From: G963666935 sp963666935
GTDB lineage: Bacteria > Bacillota > Clostridia > Christensenellales > CAG-138
Direction of reading: 5' to 3'
Length of the DNA stretch: 64,000 nucleotides
NCBI GenBank assembly: GCA_963666935.1
Contig: OY762936.1
Span: forward strand, 1,984,001 to 2,048,000
In this document: in pieces, positions 44,321 through 52,976 of the stretch
Position numbering within the stretch: position 1 is the stretch's first letter
Layout of the letters: each line of letters begins with the position of its first letter
Program-made: the position numbers and the translations under genes
Notes under the pieces: model-generated
What the model was told of the DNA's origin: nothing
Seen by the model: only the letters and a program-made list of their open reading frames with translations
The model's database searches: none

Positions 44321-44398
44321 GGCAACTGGCAACCATAGATCATGCGATCCTTAGGCCCTTTAGCTTTGCGTCGCAGGCTTTCGCCTGTTTTGCTATTA
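44321..44398 (-). ncRNA. c-di-GMP-I riboswitch aptamer, second of the tandem pair
   Basis: On the minus strand a 5' strand with AGCAAAAC, a P2 stem CAGGC-GAAA-GCCUG, the conserved GACGCAAAGCUAAAGGGCCUAA block, and the closing AUGGUUGCCAGUUGCC are all in GEMM-I order. It is a near-consensus member of the family. Confidence 0.92.
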
Positions 44399-44411
44399 TC
44401 GGGAAGTATCC

Positions 44412-44457
44412 AAATAAAAAAACAAAAGCATCCAACTGTATTTTGCTTGTCAGATGC
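44412..44457 (-). terminator. Possible intermediate terminator between the two aptamers
   Basis: On the minus strand GCATC and GATGC close a stem that is followed by TTTTGTTTTTTTATT. A run of seven Ts also lies right after the first aptamer (44490-44484). These suggest that each aptamer may have its own expression platform. Confidence 0.5.
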
Positions 44458-44495
44458 CTGGGTAAACAAATATATGCTTTCAAAAAAAGCAATTT

Positions 44496-44576
44496 ACCGT
44501 TGGCAACTGGCTGCCATAGGAAACACCCTTAGGCCCTTTAGCTTTGCGTCCTGTCCTTTCAGACAGTTTGCCCTTA
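44496..44576 (-). ncRNA. c-di-GMP-I riboswitch aptamer, first of the tandem pair
   Basis: On the minus strand AAGGGCAAAC, a stem CUGUC-UGAAA-GGACAG, then GACGCAAAGCUAAAGGGCCUAA and the tail CCUAUGGCAGCCAGUUGCC are in GEMM-I order, with the GAAA tetraloop and its receptor. It begins about 15 bases after the predicted transcript start. Confidence 0.93.
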
Positions 44577-44593
44577 TACATTTGGTATTTATT

Positions 44594-44622
44594 AGTATAT
44601 GTGCATTATATATAATTGTCAA
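44594..44622 (-). promoter_or_regulatory. Promoter of the Tad pilus operon
   Basis: On the minus strand TTGACA and TATACT with a 17-nt spacer: consensus -35 and 5 of 6 at -10. Transcription would start about 10-15 bases before the first c-di-GMP aptamer, so the whole leader is transcribed. Confidence 0.85.
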
Positions 44623-44639
44623 CATTATTTTTCAAAATT

Positions 44640-45048
44640 TTTATACAATTATGAAAGCTTGAAATATTTTGTATTATCGTTTTGTTTTTTCAAGCCGGCA
44701 AATATAGATTTTTGAGTACAGCGAAATGGGTACTCGGTGCATATTGTGCTAAAATTACTTGAATTTCGACCCTTTCCTTCAATTTGCGACATCCGAAGAC
44801 AAGCCTATACATTTTTGTCACCGGCTTCGTTCAATATTAAAAAATGAAAAAATTACAGATATTCATTAGCGATACATCCTAGTTCTTTCAAGGTCCTTAC
44901 TGCCGACTCATGATTTCCTGATCCTGACGTTATCCGCCAGCAGCACCCAGTTCTGGGGGAAGGGCTAGCCCAGCGCCCAGTCGCTAACTCCGGCCAGCTG
45001 ATAAACCTTCGCCGCATCAAGCTTTGCCTGTGTGGACGTGCCCCCTTT
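44640..45048. other. Gene-free stretch between the Tad promoter and znuA
   Basis: No gene is supported here. The strand downstream of znuA contains a short open piece that would read TQAKLDAAKVYQLAGVSDWA before a stop, which may be the remains of a degraded gene, but it has no start or continuation. Confidence 0.4.
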
Positions 45049-45972
45049 TTATTTTGTCACGCTGTCGTAAATCTTAGATAGGTTATCCGTCATCCGCTCC
45101 AGATACGTCATATTGTCCTGTGCGCTTGCCATCGTATAGATGGTTTCGACTTTCGCGCCCACTTCATTTGCCAGTGTCTGCGAAACATCGGGGCTTGCCA
45201 TCTCCTCGGCGAATATAGTCATCACATTGTTTGCCCGGCAGTAATCCACAAGCGCAATGAGCTGCTGCGCGCTGGGCTCCCCTTCTGCGAAAACGTCTTC
45301 CACGCTGTTCTGTTCCAAGCCGAAGTCCCGGCAAAGATACCCGAAGGCAGCGTGTCCCGTCACAAAACTCTTCTTCTCCACAGACTGGAACTTTCCGCTG
45401 TATTCGTTGAAGAGGTTTTCCAGCTGTGCAACGTACTCGCTGCAGTTCGTCTCATAGTAATCCCCATTGACAGCATCCGCCTGAACCAACGCGTCCTTGA
45501 TGTTTTTCACTTCCAGCTCGGCGCCTTTTAAACTCAGCCAGAGATGTGGATCGTATTGCCCATGCTCCTTAATTTCCTCTGAATCCCCGTGTTCAATCAC
45601 ATCTGCGCCCTTGGAGGCTTCTACAATAATCAGCTTTGCATTGTTGGCGGCACGAATGGCTTCTTGCGCCCACGTTTCCATTCCGAGTCCGTTGTACACA
45701 AAAACGTCCGCCGCGCTTAGCCCAACGAGATCCTGCGCTTTTGGCTCAAAATCATGGGGCTCCGTGCCGGTGGGAATGATGGTTGAAATCTCCACCTTGT
45801 CCTTGCCCACGGCCTGCACGAATTCTTTCATTGCGTCAAATGTTACTGAAACCTTAATCTTTTCTTCCGCCGCAACCGCGCCGCTTTCTTCCTGCGTGTT
45901 TGCCCAGCTGCATGCGCAAAGGCTTGCGGCAACAAACAAGCATAGAGCCATCGCGATCCATTTTTTTAACAT
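45049..45972 (-). CDS. znuA: Zinc ABC transporter substrate-binding lipoprotein
   Basis: A 307-residue lipoprotein (signal peptide with LCAC, Cys21) of the cluster A-I metal-binding family. Metal-site histidines lie in TEPHDFEPKA, DPHLWLS and VTGHAAFGYL, with the acidic ligand region FAEEMASPD. A short His/Asp/Glu-rich loop (EHGDSEEIKEHG) before DPHLW is typical of zinc-specific members. It is divergent from znuC/znuB, with two Zur-like palindromes in the shared region. Confidence 0.93.
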   Translation of the reverse strand: MLKKWIAMALCLFVAASLCACSWANTQEESGAVAAEEKIKVSVTFDAMKEFVQAVGKDKVEISTIIPTGTEPHDFEPKAQDLVGLSAADVFVYNGLGMETWAQEAIRAANNAKLIIVEASKGADVIEHGDSEEIKEHGQYDPHLWLSLKGAELEVKNIKDALVQADAVNGDYYETNCSEYVAQLENLFNEYSGKFQSVEKKSFVTGHAAFGYLCRDFGLEQNSVEDVFAEGEPSAQQLIALVDYCRANNVMTIFAEEMASPDVSQTLANEVGAKVETIYTMASAQDNMTYLERMTDNLSKIYDSVTK

Positions 45973-45998
45973 TGTGTCAACCCTCCAAAAATTTTACT

Positions 45999-46019
45999 TG
46001 CAAATGCGTCTCATTTGCA
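45999..46019. promoter_or_regulatory. Zur-like operator 1
   Basis: TGCAAATG and CATTTGCA are perfect 8-bp arms around a 5-nt spacer, just downstream of the znuA -10. The 11-mer TTGCAAATGCG in this site recurs inverted in operator 2. Confidence 0.75.
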
Positions 46020-46029
46020 TCTAGAATAT

Positions 46030-46058
46030 ATCATAGAATTTATAGTAATTTTTGTCAA
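46030..46058 (-). promoter_or_regulatory. Promoter of znuA
   Basis: On the minus strand TTGACA and TATGAT with a 17-nt spacer, placed between the two palindromes. Confidence 0.75.
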
Positions 46059-46079
46059 GGCAGATGATACGCATTTGCA
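46059..46079. promoter_or_regulatory. Zur-like operator 2
   Basis: GGCAGATG and CATTTGCA, 8-bp arms with 2 mismatches and a 5-nt spacer, at the znuC side and adjoining the znuA -35. It shares CGCATTTGCAA with operator 1, so the same regulator, probably the Fur-family protein at 47719, should bind both. Confidence 0.65.
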
Positions 46080-46116
46080 ACAAGTACTTATCCGTTTGCA
46101 GAAAGGACGCTGCTCT

Positions 46117-46794
46117 ATGATTCAAGTGGAAAACTTATACTTTTCCTATACCGGGTCCCCGCCCTATGTGCTCGGCGGGATCAATCTGGAAATACGGGAT
46201 GAAGAATATGTCTCCATCGTGGGCGATAACGGAAGTGGTAAATCCACATTGGTCCGGCTGCTTCTGCGGTTTTTGAGGCCCACTGGCGGAAGCATCGTAT
46301 GCCGTGCGCAACGAGTAGGATATGTCCCCCAACGGAACGATTTCTCTAATTCCGGGTTCCCAATTACGGTTTTTGAGGCGATGAATTCCTACCGAAGGCT
46401 CTTAAAGCTAAAAAATAAGAGCACCATCGAAGATAACCTTGCACAGGTGGGGATGTCCGGCTTTGCCGGCGCGCTGATGGGTACGCTTTCGGGCGGACAG
46501 AGCCAAAAGATCCTCATCGCCCGGGCGCTGATGGGCAATCCGGATCTGCTGATTTTAGACGAGCCCTCCACGGGCGTGGATCCTGACAGTCAAGATGAAA
46601 TTTACGGGCTCTTAAAAGCCCTCAATGAGGAGAACGGCATTACGATTGTTTCCGTGGAGCATAATTTGGACGCTGCGATTTCAAACTCCACGCTGATTTA
46701 CCATCTGGTAGCCGGACAGGGGCATCTGTGCGCTCCCCGGCAATACGCCGATGAACTTGTGAAAACCAAAGAAAGGAAAGATGCACATGTTTAA
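46117..46794 (+). CDS. znuC: Zinc ABC transporter ATP-binding protein
   Basis: A 225-residue ATPase: Walker A GDNGSGKST, signature LSGGQSQK, Walker B LLILDEPSTGVDP, switch SVEHNLDA. The start is 46117, preceded by AAAGGA; the longer frame to 46015 crosses the operator region. It overlaps znuB by 14 bases and drives zinc uptake with ZnuA and ZnuB. Confidence 0.93.
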   Translation: MIQVENLYFSYTGSPPYVLGGINLEIRDEEYVSIVGDNGSGKSTLVRLLLRFLRPTGGSIVCRAQRVGYVPQRNDFSNSGFPITVFEAMNSYRRLLKLKNKSTIEDNLAQVGMSGFAGALMGTLSGGQSQKILIARALMGNPDLLILDEPSTGVDPDSQDEIYGLLKALNEENGITIVSVEHNLDAAISNSTLIYHLVAGQGHLCAPRQYADELVKTKERKDAHV

Positions 46795-47602
46795 TTACAG
46801 CTTCATGCAAAACGCAATTTTTGTTTCCGTATTTATTTCGATCCTCTGCCCCTGCATCGGCATCTTTCTGGTGCTGCGCCGCTACGCCATGATCGGCGAC
46901 ACCTTGGCGCACGCCTCGCTGGCCGGCGTTTCCATCGGGCTGATGGCAAACCAAAACCCCATTCTCGGGGCGTTTGTCTTCACCTCCCTCTGCGGGGCAC
47001 TCATTGAGTTTTTGCGCAGTTATTTCAGCAAATATGCCGACCTTATTCTCACCATCGTCCTTTCATTGAGCGTGGGCGTCGCAATTACCATCATCAGCTC
47101 CGGGAAGCTCCATGCCAACGCGGATTCCTTCCTGTTCGGCAGCATTCTGACCGTATCTAAATTTGACATGATCATGGTGCTGATCCTAAGCTTGGTTTCC
47201 GTTTTAGCCCTGATCCTCCTGTACCATCAGATGGTCTATATCGCATACGACGAGGATGCGGCAAGGGTGGCGGGCGTAAAAGTCAGGCTGATCAACTATG
47301 TTTTTTCCATCCTTGTGGCTTCCGCTATTTCCGTATCCATTAGAATCGTAGGCATACTGGTTCTAAGCTCCATGATCGCTCTCCCGGTCGCCACTGCGCT
47401 GCAGCTGGAAAAAGGATTCAAAACTACCTTGATCTTTTCCATTGTCTTTAGCGTCGTGGACATCATGCTGGGGCTGTTTATCTCGTATTATCTGAACGTC
47501 GCCCCCGGCGGGTTCACCGCCCTCGTTTCCGTGGCACTCCTTGTGCTTGTGCTGCTAGGGAAAAAGCTGCGTTCAAGCATTCGTGCCATCCGCAACAATT
47601 GA
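46781..47602 (+). CDS. znuB: Zinc ABC transporter permease
   Basis: A 273-residue permease with about 8 transmembrane helices of the ABC-3 family. Motifs include IGIFLVLRRYAMIGDTLAHASLAG at the start and LSSMIALPVATALQL, YYLNVAPGGFTALVS at the end. The start may be 46781 or 46787 (AAAGGAAAG site). It follows znuC by overlap and precedes the zur-like gene by 116 bases. Confidence 0.92.
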   Translation: MHMFNYSFMQNAIFVSVFISILCPCIGIFLVLRRYAMIGDTLAHASLAGVSIGLMANQNPILGAFVFTSLCGALIEFLRSYFSKYADLILTIVLSLSVGVAITIISSGKLHANADSFLFGSILTVSKFDMIMVLILSLVSVLALILLYHQMVYIAYDEDAARVAGVKVRLINYVFSILVASAISVSIRIVGILVLSSMIALPVATALQLEKGFKTTLIFSIVFSVVDIMLGLFISYYLNVAPGGFTALVSVALLVLVLLGKKLRSSIRAIRNN

Positions 47603-47631
47603 CGTATCCCATGCAAACATCCCCGATTTAC

Positions 47632-47660
47632 TTGACTCTTTGTCAGGTGCGCTCTATAAT
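47632..47660 (+). promoter_or_regulatory. Promoter of the zur-like gene
   Basis: TTGACT and TATAAT with a 17-nt spacer, 59 bases before the start; the regulator can be made independently of the znuCB transcript. Confidence 0.75.
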
Positions 47661-47718
47661 AAGCGCAGATGCGAACAATGTGCATTTAGGGTGCTCCTAT
47701 GATTGATGAGGTGGCAGT

Positions 47719-48132
47719 TTGAAAGAACAACAAACAAAATGGCCGGCCGGAATTAAACGCACCAAGCAGCGCGAGGGCGTGCTCTTTGTGCTAGAAAATT
47801 CAATTCAGCCTTTGAGCGCAACGGAGATCTGCGCAAAGATGGAGACCGGTGGGGATTCCGCCTGGCTTTCCACCGTCTACCGAATTTTGGAAGTTTTCGT
47901 GAACAAGGGCATCGTCAAAAAAACCAACATCCTGAACAACGAGATGGCGGTCTATGAATTGAGCCGCAACAACCACAAGCATTACGCCGTTTGTATGAAT
48001 TGCCATAAGGTCATCGCCATGGATCATTGTCCGCTGGAAGGATTCACGCTGCAGCTTAATGATAAGGACTTTCACGTCATGGGCCATAATCTGGAGATTT
48101 ATGGGCTCTGTAAAGACTGTAAGCCCAAATAG
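47719..48132 (+). CDS. zur: Fur-family metalloregulator, probably Zur
   Basis: A 137-residue Fur-type protein starting at TTG (GAGGTGG site). The N-terminal winged helix has TKQREGVLFVLE and LSTVYRILEVFVNKGIVKK; the dimerisation domain has NHKHYAVCMNCHKV and YGLCKDCKPK, two CxxC pairs for the structural zinc. The identity as Zur rests on its position beside znuCB and the palindromes in the znu region; PerR or Fur cannot be excluded from sequence alone. Confidence 0.85.
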   Translation: MKEQQTKWPAGIKRTKQREGVLFVLENSIQPLSATEICAKMETGGDSAWLSTVYRILEVFVNKGIVKKTNILNNEMAVYELSRNNHKHYAVCMNCHKVIAMDHCPLEGFTLQLNDKDFHVMGHNLEIYGLCKDCKPK

Positions 48133-48168
48133 GCTCTGCGCCGCCTAAAGAAAGATCGCGAAAGAGAA

Positions 48169-48204
48169 GTGCCGCCGCCTTATTGAAACCGGGCGGCGTT
48201 ATTA
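48169..48204 (+). terminator. Weak terminator after the zur-like gene
   Basis: GCCGCCGCC and GGGCGGC form a stem over a TTATTGAAAC loop, followed by GTTATTAT rather than a clean T-run. Confidence 0.5.
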
Positions 48205-48294
48205 TACCCAATATGGATTACCGGCCGGCGAAGCCCTCATACGCAACCACCCCTATGCCGTCCCGAATATCACGAATATATTGTATATTCTTTG

Positions 48295-48322
48295 TTGACA
48301 TAATTGCCATGTATGCTATAAT
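48295..48322 (+). promoter_or_regulatory. Promoter of the T-box/symporter transcript
   Basis: Consensus TTGACA and TATAAT separated by 16 nt, just upstream of T-box Stem I. Confidence 0.85.
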
Positions 48323-48337
48323 ATCGTCATCAAACTG

Positions 48338-48660
48338 CAATGACCGGGAACCAGTAGGTCTGTCCAAACCCTTCAGAGACGCCGCCGGGAAGAATCGGTG
48401 TGAGGCGGTAGGGAAAGTCAGGCTGAATTACATCCCGCGAGCGGCGCGTTGAACGGCATTTTTAATGCTCAGTAGATCGCAACGGGTTTCTCCCGTTACA
48501 GGGACTGGGCATCGCAACAGCCGCACTTATGTCTATTTGTTTTTCCTGCTTTTGCTGCGCCCAACGAGGCCGTATGCTGTGAAGCTGCGGTAAAATGAGG
48601 TGGTACCACGGGTTTACGCTCGTCCTCTGTATTATCAAATGCGGAGGACGGGCTTTTTGT
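48338..48660 (+). ncRNA. T-box leader upstream of the sodium/solute symporter
   Basis: The T-box GAGGTGGTACCACGG (about 48597-48611) is followed by a strong terminator GCTCGTCCTC / GAGGACGGGC plus TTTTT (48619-48658). Stem I upstream has an AG-rich box (CAGAGA) and a candidate specifier region GAATTACATCCC. The bulge UGGU fits tRNAs with discriminator A. UAC followed by A would mean tRNA-Tyr, but the frame of the specifier is not secure; neighbouring triplets would give other amino acids. Confidence 0.88.
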
Positions 48661-48694
48661 ATTGCCAGCCGTTCTTCCGTGAAAGGAGTATACC

Positions 48695-50242
48695 ATGGCA
48701 ATCGCAATCATTTTTCTCGTCGTATTCTTTTCGGTAATGGTAACCGTAGGTCTGTATTGCCGGAAACACTCTACCAGCGTAGACGGCTTTGTGCTTGCAA
48801 CGCGGAGTGTGGGTCCCTGGATGTCGGCGTTCGCCTTTGGCACGTCGTATTTCTCTGCCGTAATCTTCGTGGGCTATGCGGGACAGTTCGGCTGGAACTT
48901 CGGTCTGTCCTCCACCTGGATCGGCTTAGGCAACGCCTTCATCGGCTCGCTGTTAGCATGGGAGGTGCTGGGACGCCGCACCCGCATCATGACACAGCAT
49001 ATCAACAGCCGTACCATGCCGGATTTTTTCGGCAAGCGCTTTGATTCCAGTGCATTGCGGGTTGTGGCCTCGGCAATTGTGTTCGTTTTCCTTATCCCCT
49101 ACACCGCTTCTCTGTACAACGGCCTTTCCAGTCTGTTCAACATCGCCTTTGCCATTCCGTACTGGGTGGTAATCGCGGTCATGGCGCTTTTAACCGCGCT
49201 GTACGTGATTTTCGGCGGATATATGGCAACAGCAATCAATGACTTCATTCAGGGAATCATCATGCTCGTGGGTATCGTCGCGGTCATCTCCGCTGTTCTG
49301 ATCAACAACGGCGGCTTCACGGCGGCAGTAAACGCGCTTTCTCAAATTGACGGCGGAACCGGTCTCGGGGGTGCCCTCACCTCCTTCTTCGGCCCGCAGC
49401 CCCTCGCCCTGCTGTTCGTGGTCATCCTGACCTCTCTGGGCACATGGGGCCTGCCCCAGATGGTGGGTAAGTTTTATGCCATCAAGAGCGAGGACAACAT
49501 CAAAAAAGGCACTATCATTTCCACCCTGTTCGCCATCGTCATTGCGGGCGGCTGTTATTTCCTGGGCGGCTTTGGTAGGCTCTATGCGGATAAGCTGGCA
49601 ATCATTAACGGAAAGATTCCCTTTGATACCATCGTTCCCACCATGCTTTCCAACCTGTCTCCCGTCATCATCGCAACCGTGATTGTGCTGGTGCTCTCGG
49701 CCTCCATGTCCACCCTCTCCAGCCTTGTGCTTTCCTCCAGCTCCACGCTCACGCTGGATATGATTGTTCCAGCCAGGAAAAAAGAAACGTCGCAGGCAAA
49801 GCAGGTGCTTATCATGCGGCTGTTCATCGTGTTCTTCATCCTGGTATCGGCAGCCATCGCCATCATCAAGGACAAATACGGTTTCACGTTCATCGCGCAG
49901 ATGATGGGCGTATCCTGGGGCGCTCTGGCCGGCTCATTCCTAGCTCCGTTCCTGTATGGCCTGTATTGGAAGCGGGCCACCAAGGCCGGCGTGTGGGCGA
50001 GTTTTGTTACCGGCTGCGGCATTGAGCTTCTGCAGCTGTATATCTCCCTCTCCGGCAACAATTTCTCGGGCCCCGTCTTAAAGTACCTATTCACCTCCTC
50101 CATCCGCTCCGGTGCGGTGGCAATGCTGCTGGGGCTTCTCATCGTTCCCGTTGTCAGCCTTATTTTCAAGGCGCCAGACGCCAATCAGGTGAACGGCATT
50201 TTTGCCTGCTGCGATAAGAAGACCACCACGGACATGCGGTAA
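48695..50242 (+). CDS. Sodium/solute symporter (SSS family)
   Basis: A 515-residue transporter with 13-14 helices of the SSS family (PutP/PanF-like): FVLATRSVGPWMSAFAFG in the first loop/helix region, ALYVIFGGYMATAINDFIQG, and LSASMSTLSSLVLSSSSTL. The T-box leader implies that expression rises when a specific tRNA is uncharged, so it is an amino acid transporter. Possibly tyrosine (specifier UAC) but proline-type homology alone would suggest proline. GAAAGGAG precedes the ATG. Confidence 0.88.
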   Translation: MAIAIIFLVVFFSVMVTVGLYCRKHSTSVDGFVLATRSVGPWMSAFAFGTSYFSAVIFVGYAGQFGWNFGLSSTWIGLGNAFIGSLLAWEVLGRRTRIMTQHINSRTMPDFFGKRFDSSALRVVASAIVFVFLIPYTASLYNGLSSLFNIAFAIPYWVVIAVMALLTALYVIFGGYMATAINDFIQGIIMLVGIVAVISAVLINNGGFTAAVNALSQIDGGTGLGGALTSFFGPQPLALLFVVILTSLGTWGLPQMVGKFYAIKSEDNIKKGTIISTLFAIVIAGGCYFLGGFGRLYADKLAIINGKIPFDTIVPTMLSNLSPVIIATVIVLVLSASMSTLSSLVLSSSSTLTLDMIVPARKKETSQAKQVLIMRLFIVFFILVSAAIAIIKDKYGFTFIAQMMGVSWGALAGSFLAPFLYGLYWKRATKAGVWASFVTGCGIELLQLYISLSGNNFSGPVLKYLFTSSIRSGAVAMLLGLLIVPVVSLIFKAPDANQVNGIFACCDKKTTTDMR

Positions 50243-50289
50243 AGCCTGGGCAAGTAATACCAAAACAGCAAAAACCACCTCCTTCAAAA

Positions 50290-50332
50290 ACGGCCCGCAG
50301 GCCACGGTTTTCCGTGTGGCCTGCGGGCCGTT
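50290..50332 (-). terminator. Terminator of the phosphoketolase gene
   Basis: On the minus strand ACGGCCCGCAGGCCAC pairs with GTGGCCTGCGGGCCGT around a loop and is followed by TTTTTG. A second strong hairpin, TTGGCGCGGG / CCCGCGCCAA (50377-50400), lies between it and the gene. Confidence 0.75.
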
Positions 50333-50427
50333 GCCTGTTACGGGATGCGCTGCTTCTCAATCAAACCCACACAAATTTGGCGCGGGAAATCCCGCGCCAA
50401 TCCTATTAAAGTATATCCCCTAATTTT

Positions 50428-52791
50428 TCAGGAGCTCCACTTCCACTCCGCCACTTCCGGCATGTCCACGCCGTATCTCGCGATGAACTGCTTGTGTTCC
50501 GTAAGTTTGTCCTTCATCTGCTGGATCAGGTATGCGCCCCGGTTGCCCAGCTGCGGCAGGTTGTAGACCGCAGTCTGCACCAGATTGAAGCGATCCAGCC
50601 GATTGAGTACGCGCATATCGAAGGGAGTAGTGATGGTTCCCTCCTCAATGTAGCCGCGCACGTGGATATTCTTATTCGTGCGCCTATATGTCAGCTCGTG
50701 CACTAGGGACGGATACCCGTGGAAGGCAAACACGATGGGTTTGTCCGTGGTGAAAATCACGTTGTACTCCCGCTGGGAAAGCCCGTGTGGGTGCTGTTCC
50801 TCAGACTCCAGCCGCATGAGGTCTACCACGTTCACCACGCGGATTTTCAACTCGGGGAATTCCTCCCGCAAGATCGTGACGGCTGCAAGGGTTTCCAGCG
50901 TGGGCGTATCGCCGCAGCAGGCCATCACAAGATCCGGCTCATTGTCCTCGTCAGTGCTGGCCCACTGCCATATACCGATGCCTTGGGTGCAGTGCTTCAC
51001 CGCCTGCTCCATAGTCAGCCACTGGGGGCGGGGGTGTTTGGAGGCTACGATGACGTTGACATAATCGCGGCTGCGGATGCAATGGTCAAACGTAGAGAGC
51101 AGGCAGTTGGCGTCCGGCGGCAGATAAAGGCGTACCACGTCCGCCTTCTTGTTGGCCACATGGTCCAAAAACCCGGGATCCTGATGGGTAAAGCCGTTGT
51201 GATCCTGCTGCCAAGCGTTGGAGGAAAGAACATAGTTTAGTGAGGCGATGCTCTGCCTCCATGAAAGCTGATTGCATACCTTCAGCCACTTTGCGTGCTG
51301 GCTGAACATGGAGTCGATGATGCGGATAAACGCCTCATAGCTGCTGAAAAAACCATGGCGGCCGGTGAGGAGATACCCCTCCAGCATCCCTTCGCAGACG
51401 TGCTCGGAAAGCATGGAGTCCATCACCCTGCCGCCCGGAGCAAGATTCACGTCATCCGAAGTGGTTGCGGCGTCCCAGGCCCGGTCCGTCTCCTCAAACA
51501 CTGCCTGCAGTCGGTTGGACGCTGTCTCGTCCGGGCCGAAGACGCGGAAATTGCGCTGTTCCTCATTGAGCTTATAGATATCGCGCACGAAATTGCCCAG
51601 CTCCGCCATGTCCTGCGCTTCCACGCCGCCGGGGCAAGGCACTTCGATGCCATACTCCCTAAAATCTGGCATCCGAAGATCCCGCAGCAGCAGCCCGCCG
51701 TTGGCGTGCGGGTTCGCGCCCATGCGGCGATTGCCCTTAGGTGGTAGCGCAAGCAGCGCCGATACGGGGTGGCCCTCACGATCGAAAAGCTCCTGTGGCT
51801 TATAGGACCGAAGCCAATCTTCGATCTGGCGGATATGCTCCCCTGTGTCCGGCTGTATGGGCACCTGATGGGCGCGCCAGAATCCCTCCACCTTCTTCCC
51901 GTCCACTTCCTTGGGGCCCGTCCAGCCCTTGGGCGTGCGCAATACGATCATGGGCCAGCGCGGGCGGGTCGTATTGCCCTGCTGCCGGGCATTTTGCTGA
52001 ATGGTAAGGATCTCTTCCATGCACGTATCCAGCACGTCCGCCATTTTCCTGTGCATCTCGGTCGGGTCATCGCCCTCCACGAAATAGGGCGTCCAACCGC
52101 AGCCTTTAAAGAAGCATTCCAACTCTTCGTGCGTGATACGGGAAAGCACTGTGGGGTTGGCGATTTTATAGCCGTTGAGGTGCAAAATCGGCAGTACCGC
52201 GCCGTCGGTCTTTGCACTGATAAACTTGTTGAGCTGCCAGCTGGTGGCAAGGGGCCCCGTCTCTGCCTCGCCGTCGCCCACCACGCAGGCCGCGATAAGC
52301 CCGGGATTGTCCGTCACCGCGCCGAAGGCGTGGGACAGGCTGTAGCCCAGCTCGCCGCCCTCATTGATAGAGCCAGGGGTCTCAGGGGCCACATGGGAAG
52401 GGATACCGCCGGGGAACGAAAACTGCTTAAATAGCTTCTGCATTCCTTCGCGGTCCCGGCTGATATCGGGATACACCTCCTGATAGCTGCCGTCCAGCCA
52501 GTCCTGTGCCACCATGGCATTGCCGCCGTGGCCCGGGCCGGAAAGATAGATCATATCCAAATCGAATTCCTTGATAACCCGGTTGAGATGTGTATAGATA
52601 AAGTTCTGTCCGGGCACGGTGCCCCAGTGGCCCACGATCTTCTTTTTGATCTGCTCCGCGCTCAGCGGCTTTTCCAAGAGTGGGTTGTCCAACAAGTAAA
52701 GTTGGCATGCGGCGAGATAATTTGCCGCCCTCCAGTATGCGTTCATGGTGTTGAGTTCTTCTTCGGTGGCCGGTGTCCTCTTAATTTCCAA
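50428..52791 (-). CDS. xfp: Xylulose-5-phosphate/fructose-6-phosphate phosphoketolase
   Basis: A 787-residue thiamine diphosphate enzyme that splits xylulose 5-phosphate (or fructose 6-phosphate) with phosphate into acetyl phosphate and a sugar phosphate. Conserved segments: [69 protein letters not shown] (TPP-binding), and CCGDTPTLE. The start is TTG 52791 after AAGGAGGTAG; a -10 TATAAT lies about 35 bases before it. Acetyl phosphate would be converted to acetate and ATP by an acetate kinase that is not in the window. Standalone gene. Confidence 0.95.
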   Translation of the reverse strand: MEIKRTPATEEELNTMNAYWRAANYLAACQLYLLDNPLLEKPLSAEQIKKKIVGHWGTVPGQNFIYTHLNRVIKEFDLDMIYLSGPGHGGNAMVAQDWLDGSYQEVYPDISRDREGMQKLFKQFSFPGGIPSHVAPETPGSINEGGELGYSLSHAFGAVTDNPGLIAACVVGDGEAETGPLATSWQLNKFISAKTDGAVLPILHLNGYKIANPTVLSRITHEELECFFKGCGWTPYFVEGDDPTEMHRKMADVLDTCMEEILTIQQNARQQGNTTRPRWPMIVLRTPKGWTGPKEVDGKKVEGFWRAHQVPIQPDTGEHIRQIEDWLRSYKPQELFDREGHPVSALLALPPKGNRRMGANPHANGGLLLRDLRMPDFREYGIEVPCPGGVEAQDMAELGNFVRDIYKLNEEQRNFRVFGPDETASNRLQAVFEETDRAWDAATTSDDVNLAPGGRVMDSMLSEHVCEGMLEGYLLTGRHGFFSSYEAFIRIIDSMFSQHAKWLKVCNQLSWRQSIASLNYVLSSNAWQQDHNGFTHQDPGFLDHVANKKADVVRLYLPPDANCLLSTFDHCIRSRDYVNVIVASKHPRPQWLTMEQAVKHCTQGIGIWQWASTDEDNEPDLVMACCGDTPTLETLAAVTILREEFPELKIRVVNVVDLMRLESEEQHPHGLSQREYNVIFTTDKPIVFAFHGYPSLVHELTYRRTNKNIHVRGYIEEGTITTPFDMRVLNRLDRFNLVQTAVYNLPQLGNRGAYLIQQMKDKLTEHKQFIARYGVDMPEVAEWKWSS

Positions 52792-52937
52792 AATGTATCT
52801 ACCTCCTTAAACAAGGTCAGTTCGATTATATTCCTTTAGTATGGAAATAAAAAGAAAAATGTATCCAACAATCTCCGAACAGCAGATTGGCCGCAGAGAG
52901 TATAATCGGGGGGTTGCATGCGCTCCGCGCGCCAATG

Positions 52938-52967
52938 TAAAAAGGCGCCTGTGTAGGCGCCCCTTTA
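52938..52967 (-). terminator. Terminator after metE
   Basis: On the minus strand GGCGCC, a TACACA loop and GGCGCC (with flanking AAAGG / CTTT pairs) are followed by TTTTTAC. Confidence 0.85.
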
Positions 52968-52976
52968 CGATCGGGA

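Noticed and set aside
44641..45048. Possible SLH- or domain-like coding remnant after znuA
   Set aside because: Only about 30 residues of readable frame with stops on both sides; insufficient evidence for a gene.
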